Source: Verrucomicrobiota bacterium
GTDB lineage: Bacteria; Verrucomicrobiota; Verrucomicrobiia; Opitutales; UBA953
Length of the DNA: 64,000 nucleotides
Direction: 5' to 3'
Assembly (NCBI GenBank): GCA_003569205.1
Contig: BGOK01000011.1
Location: 1 to 64,000 of the forward strand
Shown: in pieces, positions 37,229 through 45,810 of the stretch
Numbering within the stretch: position 1 is the stretch's first letter
Layout of the letters: each line of letters begins with the position of its first letter
Position numbers and translations under genes: made by a program
The notes under the pieces: generated by a model
What the model saw: the letters and a program-made list of their open reading frames with translations, nothing else
What the model was told of the DNA's origin: nothing
The model's database searches: none

Positions 37229-37990
37229 CTAGGCTGTCAGCTGCAGGGCCGAAAACTCGTCCAAGAATAGCCGAACGCTCCCATGTGTGCGCAGGATGGA
37301 GGCGGGGCACTTCGTGGTCAGCGGACCGAGGCAAGCGGCCGCGACCGCCTGAGCTTTACGCATGCCTGGAACGACGACGCTTAGGTGCTGGGCTTGCCGG
37401 AAGACCGGTATCGTCAGGCTTAACGCTTGCTTAGGAACATCCGCCAAGGTCGCAAAGCAGCCATCATTCAGTTGTTGCTGCCGGCAGGCATGGTCGAGGT
37501 GAACGACCTTCACGCGCTGCGGGTCGTCAAAGTCCGCGACGGATGGATCGTTGAATGCGATGTGCCCGTTTTCCCCAATGCCTAAGCAGATGAGATCAAT
37601 GGGCGCGGCGGAGAGTAAGCTCGCATAGCGGGTCGCTTCTGCTTCGGCGTCCAAGGCTTCGCCATGGATTTCCGCGAAGCTACCGAGCGGGACGTGGTCG
37701 AGGAAGTGTTGCCGCAGGTAGGTGCGGAAGCTGGCGGGATGCTTCGCGCGGAGTCCGATATACTCGTCCATATGGAAGCCGTCGATGTGCGACCAGTCGA
37801 TGACACTTTGGCTTTGAGTGATGAGCGCGGCTAGGAACTCATTCTGCGAGGGAGCGCAGGCGAAGACGACGCGGGCACGTGGTTGGTTTGCCAAGATTCC
37901 CTGCAAAAGCTTCACTACATGGGCGGCGGCACGGCGGCCCAACTCGTCACGGGACGGGCTGACGTCAGTCGGGATCGGGCGGAGTGGCAT
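37229..37990 (-). CDS. nagB: Glucosamine-6-phosphate deaminase (NagB family)
   Basis: Converts glucosamine-6-phosphate to fructose-6-phosphate plus ammonia, feeding amino sugar into glycolysis; cytoplasmic. 253 residues: VVFACAPSQNEFLAAL (phosphate loop), HIDGFHMDEYIGL (catalytic Asp/Glu), LICLGIGENGHIAFNDP (catalytic base region), TIPVFRQAQHLSVVVPGMRKAQAV. The usual loop Asp-Glu pair is kept, but the protein is short and divergent, so a close sugar-phosphate isomerase role is possible. It starts 2 bp after the DUF1501-2 stop, the only clearly cytoplasmic enzyme in the cluster. Confidence 0.85.
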   Translation of the reverse strand: MPLRPIPTDVSPSRDELGRRAAAHVVKLLQGILANQPRARVVFACAPSQNEFLAALITQSQSVIDWSHIDGFHMDEYIGLRAKHPASFRTYLRQHFLDHVPLGSFAEIHGEALDAEAEATRYASLLSAAPIDLICLGIGENGHIAFNDPSVADFDDPQRVKVVHLDHACRQQQLNDGCFATLADVPKQALSLTIPVFRQAQHLSVVVPGMRKAQAVAAACLGPLTTKCPASILRTHGSVRLFLDEFSALQLTA

Positions 37991-37992
37991 GG

Positions 37993-39435
37993 CTAGGCCA
38001 TGATGCCCTTGACGTGCTTGCCCGCGACGCCGGTCAGGCGGATGTCGAGGCCTTGGAGCTTTACGTTCAGTCGCGTATGCTCGATGCCCATGAGAGCGAG
38101 CATCGTGGCGTGCAAGTCGTGGACATCGACGATGTTCTCGACGGAGCGGTAACCGAGTTCGTCGGTGTTGCCGTAGACAGTGCCAGCCTTCACGCCGCCG
38201 CCCGCCAAGAAGACGCTGAAGCCTAAGATGTGGTGGTCGCGGCCCGAGCCTTGGCCCATGGGGGTGCGGCCGAATTCGCCGCCCCAGAGGAGGAGGGTGT
38301 CTTCGAGCATGCCGCGTTGCTTGAGGTCGGCGATGAGGGCCGCGGTGGCCTTATCGACGTCCTTGGCCGCCGAGCGCATGCCGTCTTCAATGCCGCCGTG
38401 GTGATCCCAGGCACGGTGGTAGAGTTGAATCATACGCACGCCGCGTTCGGCCAGGCGACGCGCCATCAGACAATTGGAGGCGAAAGAACCATCGCCGACT
38501 TCCTTGATGCCGTAGTTCTCCAGCGTCTTCGGGGACTCGTTCTTGAAGTCGAGCAGGTCGGGCACGCTCGTCTGCATCTTGAAGGCGAGTTCATACTGGG
38601 CAATGCGCGTGGCGATTTCGGGGTCAACCGTCTCTTCGGCGAGCGTGCCGTTGAGGCGGCGGATTTCGTCGACGACCTGACGCTGTGTGCTCTGGCAAAC
38701 GCCTTGCGGGTTGCCGATGTAGTGCACCGCATCGCCCTTGGATTGGAAGAGGATGCCTTGGTATTTACTCGGTAAGGCCCCGCTGGACCACTGGCGCGAA
38801 GAGATGGGTTGCTGACCGGTCTTGCCGGCCGAGGTAAGCACGATGTAACCAGGGAGGTTTTCGGTCTCCGAGCCCAAACCATAGAGCAGCCAAGAGCCCA
38901 TGCTGGGGCGGCCCTTGATAATCGAGCCGGTATTCATGAACGCATGCGCGGTGTCATGGTTGATTTGCTCGGTCCGCATCGAGCGGATGACGCAGAGGTC
39001 GTCCGCGTGTCCGCTAATGTAGGGGAAGAGGTCGCTGATCTCGATACCAGCCTTGCCGTATTTCTTATAGTCGATGAAAGAGCCGCGGGCCTTAAGCACC
39101 GCCCCCTGGAGCTGAGCCAGTTGCTGTCCCTTGGTGAAGGACTCAGGGAAGGGTTGGCCATCGAGCTTCTTGAGCGCTGGCTTCCAGTCGAAGGTCTCAA
39201 GGTGCGAGGGTCCTCCCGCCATACACAAGTAGATGACGCGCTTAGCCTTCACGGGGAAGTGCGGGGACTTCAGGAAGCCCTTGGAGAAGTTGGCGGCGCT
39301 AGGCGCGTCGGTCGCGGCCAAACCTTTGGCCGCAAGCATGGCAAAGGCGGCGCTACCCAAACCGTAGGCACTCTTGGTTAGGAAGCTCCGTCGGTTGATC
39401 GACAGCGTATGCGCAATGGGGTCGTAAGGGTTCAT
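37993..39435 (-). CDS. DUF1501 protein, Tat-exported (pair 2)
   Basis: 480 residues with a Tat-like signal (SINRRSFLTKSAYGLGSAAFAMLAAKGLA). DUF1501 body: KAKRVIYLCMAGGPSHLETFDWKPAL, YGKAGIEISDLFPYIS, TEQINHDTAHAFMNTGSI, LYHRAWDHHGGIEDGM, LLLWGGEFGRTPMGQGSGRDHHILGFSVFLAGGGVKAGTVYGNTDELGY. Differs from pair 1 in having GQGSGRDHH and a shorter middle. Exported, unknown activity. Separated by 3 bp from PSD1-2 upstream and 2 bp from nagB downstream. Confidence 0.92.
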   Translation of the reverse strand: MNPYDPIAHTLSINRRSFLTKSAYGLGSAAFAMLAAKGLAATDAPSAANFSKGFLKSPHFPVKAKRVIYLCMAGGPSHLETFDWKPALKKLDGQPFPESFTKGQQLAQLQGAVLKARGSFIDYKKYGKAGIEISDLFPYISGHADDLCVIRSMRTEQINHDTAHAFMNTGSIIKGRPSMGSWLLYGLGSETENLPGYIVLTSAGKTGQQPISSRQWSSGALPSKYQGILFQSKGDAVHYIGNPQGVCQSTQRQVVDEIRRLNGTLAEETVDPEIATRIAQYELAFKMQTSVPDLLDFKNESPKTLENYGIKEVGDGSFASNCLMARRLAERGVRMIQLYHRAWDHHGGIEDGMRSAAKDVDKATAALIADLKQRGMLEDTLLLWGGEFGRTPMGQGSGRDHHILGFSVFLAGGGVKAGTVYGNTDELGYRSVENIVDVHDLHATMLALMGIEHTRLNVKLQGLDIRLTGVAGKHVKGIMA

Positions 39436-39438
39436 GGC

Positions 39439-42400
39439 TTAGTAGCGTGTGATGACTTCGTGAGAGTTGAGGAGCACGCGGCAGGCCTGCGTCCAAGCGG
39501 CGTGCGTAGCTGGGTCGTCCGTCGGTGACGACGTTAGGCCGATCTTCAGAAGCTTGGTCGCTTCGGTCGGGTTGGCCGTGTAGTAGACCTTCTGATCCGC
39601 GATGAGTTTCTCGAGCGCGGTGCGTTCCGAAGCTTTGATATTACGGCCGACGGCGAGAACGAAAGCGGCGTTGAGGCGATCTTCCTTGGCTGGTTTGGTG
39701 AGGAGGCGGGCCGCGAGGACGCGGGCCGCTTCGACGAAGGTGGGGTCATTCAAGAGTGTCAGGGCTTGCTGGGGCGTATTGCTGGAGTTGCGTAGTGCCA
39801 CGCACTCGTCGCGGGCCGGGGCATCGAAGTTCACCAACATCGGGTGGAGGAACATCCGCTGCCAGTGCATGTAAAGCCCACGGCGCCATTGTTCAGCGTC
39901 TTTACTCGCACTGTAGTTCCGGTTGGGGAACTGCAATGGCTCGTAGTAGCCGTCGGGTTGATAGGGCTTCACGCTCGGCCCGCCGATGTCGGCGGCGTTC
40001 AGTAGGCCAGCGATGGCGAGGGCGTTGTCCCGGATGAATTCGGCATCGAGGCGCCGCGGATTCTGCGAGGCTAAGAGGCGGTTAGCGGGGTCGAGGTCTT
40101 TTAATTCCGGACGCAGGCTGCTGCTCTGGCGGTAAGTGCGGCTAGTCACCATGAGTTTGACCATGCGCTTGACGTCCCAGCCATGGTCGCGGAATTCGAC
40201 CGCGAGCCAGTCCATGAGCTCGGGGTGCGAGGGGAGTTCGCCTTGCGAGCCAAGGTCATCGAGGACGGCCGATAGGCCATTGCCATGGAAGATTTGCCAC
40301 AACCGGTTCGTGAAGGTGCGGGCGGTGATGGGATTTTCTTTCGACGTCAGCCAATTCGCGAGGTCGAGGCGGTTGAGTCGCTTTTGTTCGGTACTCTGGC
40401 GGTAGCCGGGCAGGAACGAAGGGGTGGCGGGTAAAACTACGGGGCCAGTGGTGTCGAGGAAGTTACCACGTGGCAGGATCCGCACGGTGATGGGTGCACG
40501 CGCTTCGGTCACGAGCGACCAAGCTGCTCCCCGTCGATAGTCGCGGAGTTTGGCGGCCATGGCTTTGACCTGCTCGAAGTCGGGGCGTGCTGGCTGGACC
40601 GAGCACAGGTAGGCGACGGCTTGATCGGCGGGCGTCCGCGGGAGGGCGCCCACGGTCAGTGGGTCGTAGCCGCCAAAGGGCGTGACCGAAACCTGGATAG
40701 GCTGAGTGTTAGCGCCGTCGATGGCGACCAGGAGGGCATCGCCTTCAGCTAGGTCGACCGGCGTGTCCAAGAGCCAGACGGCGGAGGCCGTGCCCGTCGC
40801 CGGCACCGTTAACGCCCAAGTGTTGCCGATACCGAGAATCTCGGCGCCGCCTGAATATTTGATGTCGTGCGCGGCAGCATCAGCGAAGCCAGCCGTGAGT
40901 TTGCGCTCCTTGCCGGCGGCATTACGGACAGTGAAACCAACGGTGAGGCTGCTACGGGTGCCGGCTTTAGCTTCCGGTAAGGAGAGGCGCACGGCGGCCA
41001 CACGCAGGGCACCAGGCTTTAGGGCGACGACGAGGCCTTCGCCTTTAGCGAGGGCTTTCTTCAGGGCGATGGGCTGTCCAGCCGGCAGCGTTTGCAGGGA
41101 GGATTCAACGACGGTTCCAGCACTTGGGGCGGGGGCAACCTTCGCCCCTTTCTTCGCCGGCGTGGCAGCCACCGCGGCCTTATGGATTTCAAAGCTGCCC
41201 GCAGGCTTCAACCACCCATCCGCGTTTTTCAGGGCGAAGGGTTGGAGTGACTTTGCCCAGGCGGCAACTTTCGCGGGGTCAGTCTTCGCTTGGGCAAAGT
41301 CCGCGATTTCACGACGGGCGCGGGCATCCTGCTTTTGCAGGTACGGGCTGGTGGTCTTGATTTCAGGGGGGAAGGGCGAATCGTTATTCACGCCCTTGAG
41401 CTCCGGCTCCGGGGTGTAGGAATAATCGGCGTAGACGCCCCATTGCTTCACGTCGGCAAAGAAAGACTGCAGGGTGTAGAAGTCGGCTGCCTTGATCGGG
41501 TCGAATTTATGGTCATGGCATTCAGCGCAGCCGAACGTGGAGCCTAGCCAAGCGGCCGAAACGGAGCGGACGCGCTCGGCTCCGTACTTTGCGAGGTATT
41601 CCTTCGGTTGGGCACCGCCTTCGCGGGTCATCATGTTGAGGCGGTTATACCCGGAAGCGACTTTCTGTTCTTCCGTCGAATTGGGCAGGAGGTCGCCCGC
41701 CAGTTGCTCACGGGTGAAGGCGTCGAAGGGCTTATTACTATTGAAAGCGTTAATCACATAATCGCGGTAAGGGAAAATGCGTTGGTTCTGGTCACCGTGG
41801 AAGCCGACGGTGTCTGCATAGCGCGCGATATCCAGCCACCAGACGGACATGCGTTCACCGTAATGGGGCGAGGCGAGCAGGCGGTCGACCTGCTTCTCGT
41901 AGGCGGTGGGTGATTGGTCAGCGAGGAAGGCCGCGAGTTCTTCGGGGGTCGGCGGCAGGCCGGTGAGGTCGAGCGTGACGCGACGGAGGAGCTTTTCTTT
42001 CGACGTCTCCGCAGAAGGCATAATCTTCTTCTCGGCCAACTTCTTTCCGATGAAAGCATCAATGGGGTTACGTCCGCCAGCCGGCATCGGCGGAACGGCC
42101 ACCGGCTTTAAGGGCGTGTAGGCCCAGTGGTCTTCGTAAAGGGCGCCTTGCTTCACCCAGCGTCGAAAGAGTTCCTTCTGTTCCGGCGTCAGGGTCTTGT
42201 GCGACGCCTTTTCCGGCATGAGGTCGTCTTCGTCCTTGGTGAAAATCCGTTTGATGATTTCCGATGCCTCGGGCTTGCCTGGGACGATGGCAATCTCCCC
42301 ACTCTTGCCCGCCTTCAGGGCGAATTCGCGGATGTCGAGACGGAGGTCAGCCTTACGTGCCTTCGCGTCGAAGCCGTGGCAGTGGAAGCAGGTGTCCGAC

Positions 42401-42522
42401 ATGATCGGACGGATGTCGCGGTTGAAGTAGACGGTGTCATCGGCTTGGTCGGCGGCGAACAGGGTGGGCAGGCCGAGGACGGTAACGGCGATAAGACAAA
42501 GGGCGCGCAGGTGAGGGGGCAT
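39439..42522 (-). CDS. PSD1 cytochrome: PSCyt1-DUF1549-DUF1553 protein (pair 2)
   Basis: 1027 residues. Sec signal (LRALCLIAVTVLGLPTLFA), N-terminal cytochrome domain with CFHCH (45-49) and DLMPEKASHK, DUF1549 (about 150-380: RRVTLDLTGLPPTPEEL, HYGERMSVWWLDIARYADTVGFHGDQ, FGCAECHDHKFDPI with a second CXXCH), a central beta-rich insert (about 460-650), and DUF1553 (LANWLTSKENPITARTFTNRLWQIFHG...). Same layout as PSD1-1 but clearly divergent in sequence. It heads the operon that runs through DUF1501-2, nagB, two DUF1080 genes, PSD1-1 and DUF1501-1. Confidence 0.92.
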   Translation of the reverse strand: MPPHLRALCLIAVTVLGLPTLFAADQADDTVYFNRDIRPIMSDTCFHCHGFDAKARKADLRLDIREFALKAGKSGEIAIVPGKPEASEIIKRIFTKDEDDLMPEKASHKTLTPEQKELFRRWVKQGALYEDHWAYTPLKPVAVPPMPAGGRNPIDAFIGKKLAEKKIMPSAETSKEKLLRRVTLDLTGLPPTPEELAAFLADQSPTAYEKQVDRLLASPHYGERMSVWWLDIARYADTVGFHGDQNQRIFPYRDYVINAFNSNKPFDAFTREQLAGDLLPNSTEEQKVASGYNRLNMMTREGGAQPKEYLAKYGAERVRSVSAAWLGSTFGCAECHDHKFDPIKAADFYTLQSFFADVKQWGVYADYSYTPEPELKGVNNDSPFPPEIKTTSPYLQKQDARARREIADFAQAKTDPAKVAAWAKSLQPFALKNADGWLKPAGSFEIHKAAVAATPAKKGAKVAPAPSAGTVVESSLQTLPAGQPIALKKALAKGEGLVVALKPGALRVAAVRLSLPEAKAGTRSSLTVGFTVRNAAGKERKLTAGFADAAAHDIKYSGGAEILGIGNTWALTVPATGTASAVWLLDTPVDLAEGDALLVAIDGANTQPIQVSVTPFGGYDPLTVGALPRTPADQAVAYLCSVQPARPDFEQVKAMAAKLRDYRRGAAWSLVTEARAPITVRILPRGNFLDTTGPVVLPATPSFLPGYRQSTEQKRLNRLDLANWLTSKENPITARTFTNRLWQIFHGNGLSAVLDDLGSQGELPSHPELMDWLAVEFRDHGWDVKRMVKLMVTSRTYRQSSSLRPELKDLDPANRLLASQNPRRLDAEFIRDNALAIAGLLNAADIGGPSVKPYQPDGYYEPLQFPNRNYSASKDAEQWRRGLYMHWQRMFLHPMLVNFDAPARDECVALRNSSNTPQQALTLLNDPTFVEAARVLAARLLTKPAKEDRLNAAFVLAVGRNIKASERTALEKLIADQKVYYTANPTEATKLLKIGLTSSPTDDPATHAAWTQACRVLLNSHEVITRY

Positions 42523-42538
42523 GGCTGAACTTTATAAG

Positions 42539-42575
42539 ACAACCTTGTTGAGGGGTTGTTTCAATGCCAATGGCA
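42539..42575 (-). promoter_or_regulatory. Palindromes upstream of the PSD1-2 operon
   Basis: Two symmetric elements lie 17-53 bp before the PSD1-2 start: ACAACC...GGTTGT (42539-42559, 9-base spacer) and TGCCA-A-TGGCA (42565-42575). The second has the look of a LacI-family half-site pair; on the minus strand it is followed by TTGAAAC and later TTATAAAG. A promoter/operator for the operon is likely, the regulator unknown. Confidence 0.35.
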
Positions 42576-42639
42576 ACGCGAAGGGTCAAAAGCGCGGGTC
42601 TTTCCCTCTATAAGCCCGGCTATCCCTCACGGCTGAGGT

Positions 42640-44727
42640 TTAGGGCTTCGGAACCCAATTCACTGCGTCAATCACAACATACCCGTCGGCGCCTTGGTTG
42701 CCGATGGTCAGGCTGGCCGGTTGGGAGGCATCGAAGGTGTAGACCCCGAGGCTGAAGAGGTTATTGGCGGTCTTGTCCCGTAGGTTGACCTTTAGGACGG
42801 TATTCCCGCCCGCATGGGCGATGGTTACCGGGGCGTTCGAGGCACGGTTGATGTTGGGGACGAGGGCAAGGAAGACTTCATACTTTCCTGACTTGGGGAG
42901 TTTGGCTTCGAAGCGAGCGGTCATGGGGCCGTGCTCGCCCTTGCTGTCGTGGCGGTAGCCAGTGCCGATGAAGGCCGCCGAGGCCACGCTCTCCGTCCAG
43001 TTGCCCGTAACTTTGGCGTCAGCGTCATCGACGGTGATGCCCGGGAGTTCCTTGCCTTCGCGGCGGATGGCCTTGGGCCCCGCGGCGCGGTCGAGAACCT
43101 GTCCATCGGCAAGTAGTTTGGCGCTGAGGTCGGCGTAGGCGACGTCCTGCACGGCAATTTTCTGGTCGATGGCGAGAGAGGCGGCAGTAGCGGCCGACTG
43201 ACCGAGGATCATGAAGACGGGTTCCATACGAATCGAGCCGTAGGCGATGTGCGTGCAGCTGACGCAGACCGGCACAAGGAGGTTCGTGCACTGGTCCTTC
43301 TTCGGGATGATTGAGCCATATTCAATGGGGTAGGGACGACCCGGATTCACCTGCACGTCGCCTTCGTTGCGGACGTAAGCTTTGCCGTCGGCATCCTTTA
43401 CGACGATACGCTGCACGTTGTGCGAATCCATGTTGTAGGAACCCATGCCCACGGAGCGTGGGGTCGGGATCTTTCGCTTGAGGTGGTTCTCGTTGACGAC
43501 GACGTCGGCAGTCATGCGCCGGGCTTCGCGGACGTAAATCTGGTGCGGCCAGTGGCCGTTGTCCGTGAACTCATCCTTAGCCAGACCCCATTGCGCAAAG
43601 CCTTCGCGAATCTTGGCCGGGACGGAGGCGTCGTTCGCCAAGAAATAAAGGTAGCCCTGCTGGTATTGGCGGTGCTCCGCAATGATCTCGCGGCGACGCT
43701 CATAGGAGGCGTCGGGGTAATCCCAGTTCATACCTATGTTATCCGTGCTGAAGGGGCCGTGGTTGTTGGTGTCGGTCTTGGCGTTCGGGATGAGGTCGAA
43801 TTTACCAAAGACGTGCGTGGCGCCTTGAGCTAACGCCCGGGCAAGGAGGGCGTATTGCTTCGGGTCATAACCTGGCGGCTGAGGGAATTCGACACGGTTG
43901 GCCGCCACCTTGGTCAGGCACATGCGGAAGTTGTACGCTTGGATCTTTTTGTCGCCGGCGCCGTCTTGGCCGCCGACGGGGATGTTCTGAATGCGGGGCA
44001 AGAGGCCGGACTTCGGGTCGCCTTCAATGACATAGGGGTCAACCTTGCCTGCAAATTGGTGCGACTTGGCATGGCCAAGTTGGATGCCATTGAGGGTCTC
44101 GTCGAAGGCTGCGTTGGGTTCACGGCCAAAGGTGTAGCTGACGCCAGCAGCAGCCATCAGGTCACCTTCGTAGGTGGCGTCGATGAACATACGTCCAGCA
44201 AAGCGACGTTTGCTCAAAGTGGTGATGGCAACGATGCGGCCATCCTGCTTCTCGACCCCATGGGCTCGGTCGAGCCATTCGTTGCGTTCGATGGTCAACT
44301 TAAATTCCTTCACGTAGTCTTCGAAGACTTTCTCAGCAACCGATGGCTCAAAGATCCACATGGTACGTTCGGTCGCATCCATTGCCACCGTGCCTTGGCC
44401 TTTATTGCCAAACTTTTCCTTGGCTTCATGCTTCCACGCGCCGGGCTGCTGGTAGGTCTGCCAAACACGGTGGTAGAAGTCGCGTGAGAGACCCCCGATG
44501 ACGGACTTATCGCCGGAGTCGGTGAAGCCTAAGCCACCACTCGAGAGGCCGCCGAGGTGCTTGTCGGGGCTAATGACGATGACGGTCTTGCCCATCTTCT
44601 TCGCTTGAACGGCGGCAATGACGGCGGCCGAGGTGCCGCCGTAGATGACGATGTCATAGGTCGGCGGCGGGGTTTCTGCAACGAGCGCACAGGGTAGGGC
44701 GAGGAATAGGGCGAAGAGACGGCGCAT
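42640..44727 (-). CDS. Exported FAD-dependent oxidoreductase with C-terminal xly/golvesin-like domain
   Basis: 695 residues: Sec signal (LFALFLALPCALVA), FAD-binding Rossmann motif YDIVIYGGTSAAVIAAVQAKKMGKTVIVISPDKHLGG (about 24-60), GRMFIDATYEGDLMAAAGVSYTFGRE typical of PF12831 FAD oxidoreductases, and a C-terminal beta-sandwich (about 560-695, GKYEVFLALVPNINRASNAPVTI, GVYTFDASQPASLTIGNQGADGYVVIDAVNW) resembling golvesin/xanthan-lyase carbohydrate-binding domains. The fusion suggests oxidation of a sugar while bound to polysaccharide. Export of a flavoprotein by Sec is notable. It stands alone, 58 bp after the beta-lactamase-like gene. Confidence 0.87.
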   Translation of the reverse strand: MRRLFALFLALPCALVAETPPPTYDIVIYGGTSAAVIAAVQAKKMGKTVIVISPDKHLGGLSSGGLGFTDSGDKSVIGGLSRDFYHRVWQTYQQPGAWKHEAKEKFGNKGQGTVAMDATERTMWIFEPSVAEKVFEDYVKEFKLTIERNEWLDRAHGVEKQDGRIVAITTLSKRRFAGRMFIDATYEGDLMAAAGVSYTFGREPNAAFDETLNGIQLGHAKSHQFAGKVDPYVIEGDPKSGLLPRIQNIPVGGQDGAGDKKIQAYNFRMCLTKVAANRVEFPQPPGYDPKQYALLARALAQGATHVFGKFDLIPNAKTDTNNHGPFSTDNIGMNWDYPDASYERRREIIAEHRQYQQGYLYFLANDASVPAKIREGFAQWGLAKDEFTDNGHWPHQIYVREARRMTADVVVNENHLKRKIPTPRSVGMGSYNMDSHNVQRIVVKDADGKAYVRNEGDVQVNPGRPYPIEYGSIIPKKDQCTNLLVPVCVSCTHIAYGSIRMEPVFMILGQSAATAASLAIDQKIAVQDVAYADLSAKLLADGQVLDRAAGPKAIRREGKELPGITVDDADAKVTGNWTESVASAAFIGTGYRHDSKGEHGPMTARFEAKLPKSGKYEVFLALVPNINRASNAPVTIAHAGGNTVLKVNLRDKTANNLFSLGVYTFDASQPASLTIGNQGADGYVVIDAVNWVPKP

Positions 44728-44755
44728 GGGGTGTGATGAAAAAGGGGGCGAAAAA

Positions 44756-44779
44756 GGGGAAAGGGGACAGGGGATGGGG
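44756..44779. repeat. Short G-rich heptamer run
   Basis: GGGGAAA, GGGGACA, GGGGATG and GGG, a 7-bp-period run in the 58-bp space between the beta-lactamase-like gene and the FAD oxidoreductase gene. Same family as the arrays near 19606 and 63789. Confidence 0.6.
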
Positions 44780-44785
44780 TCTGGC

Positions 44786-45808
44786 TTATTTCATAGCCTT
44801 GAGGACGTCACTGCCTTCCATCGTATTATTATTCATGAGCACGATACGCACGGTGGCTTGGGCCGGCACGACTTGAATCGATGAACGGTAGCCAGCGGTG
44901 GCGCCATCGTGCCCGTAGGCGAGCCGCTCCGCCGTGCCCGTCCGAAAGGCGCCGAGGGCGACTTTGCCACCATTGACGTTGGCGTCCGCATGCGCCTGCA
45001 AGGCCAGCGTGAGGGCATCCTTCAGCGGCGTGCGCTCTGGGTTTGCCAGGGCTTGTCCAAACTTGAGCATGTCCGCGGCAGTACTGCGGAGGCTGCCGGC
45101 GGGAGCAAAGGCTTGGAAGGTGGTAACGATGCCAGGCTTGGTGCCGCTGTAGGGCGGAGCTAAGGTGCCGAGGCTGGGCAAGTGACTCGGCTGCGTATGC
45201 GTCAGTCCCAGTGGCTTGCAGACTTTCTCGAGCACACAGTCCGTCCACGATTTACCGTATTGCTTGGCCACCAAGTAGCCGAGCAGCGAGACGCCGATGT
45301 TTGAATAGCTGCAGGCATACGGAGCATCCTTTTTCAATTCTACTTTCGCCAGCCAGGCTAGCATCAGCGTGTCGTCGTAGGTCGCGTAACTCTTGAAGCC
45401 GTTAGTGAAGTTGTCCGGCATACGGGGCAAGCCGCTGGTATGGGTTGAGAGCTGCTTGAGGGTGATCCGACCGACGCGGGCATCGGCGAATTTGCAGTCA
45501 GGCCCGACGAGTTCGGCGACGGTGGTATCGAGGGTCACTTTCTTTTCCAAGACAGCTTCGGCGAGCAGGATGCCCGTGAAGATCTTCGTGAGCGAAGCGA
45601 TTTCGAACACCAAGGTTTCCGGGGCTTGCGTCGGGTCGGGCGACTGGCCGGCCAAGGCGAAGCGTGTGCCTCGCGGTGTCTGCTCGGCGGTGACGATACA
45701 GCCGGCAGGGAGTTTAGGTGTTAGCGATTCGGCGGCTTCCGCCAAGGTCTTAGCGTGCCCAGAGCAAAAGGCGAACAGGCAAGCGATGATGGCCAGTGTC
45801 TGGCGCAT
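44786..45808 (-). CDS. Exported serine hydrolase, beta-lactamase/PBP4* class C-like
   Basis: 340 residues with a Sec signal (LAIIACLFAFCSGHA). Catalytic SXXK as ASLTK (Ser72-Lys75) and YSN (168-170), with an HDG at the late KTG position (YGHDGATAGYRSS). This makes it an esterase/peptidase-type member of the class C family rather than a proven beta-lactamase. 2 bp separate it from the upstream alpha/beta hydrolase gene, implying one transcript. In this context deacylation of sugars is as likely as any role in antibiotic resistance. Confidence 0.85.
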   Translation of the reverse strand: MRQTLAIIACLFAFCSGHAKTLAEAAESLTPKLPAGCIVTAEQTPRGTRFALAGQSPDPTQAPETLVFEIASLTKIFTGILLAEAVLEKKVTLDTTVAELVGPDCKFADARVGRITLKQLSTHTSGLPRMPDNFTNGFKSYATYDDTLMLAWLAKVELKKDAPYACSYSNIGVSLLGYLVAKQYGKSWTDCVLEKVCKPLGLTHTQPSHLPSLGTLAPPYSGTKPGIVTTFQAFAPAGSLRSTAADMLKFGQALANPERTPLKDALTLALQAHADANVNGGKVALGAFRTGTAERLAYGHDGATAGYRSSIQVVPAQATVRIVLMNNNTMEGSDVLKAMK

Positions 45809-45810
45809 GG

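Noticed and set aside
44786-45808. Antibiotic-resistance beta-lactamase
   Set aside because: SXXK and YSN are present, but HDG replaces KTG and the context is carbohydrate hydrolases; esterase/peptidase-type is likelier.
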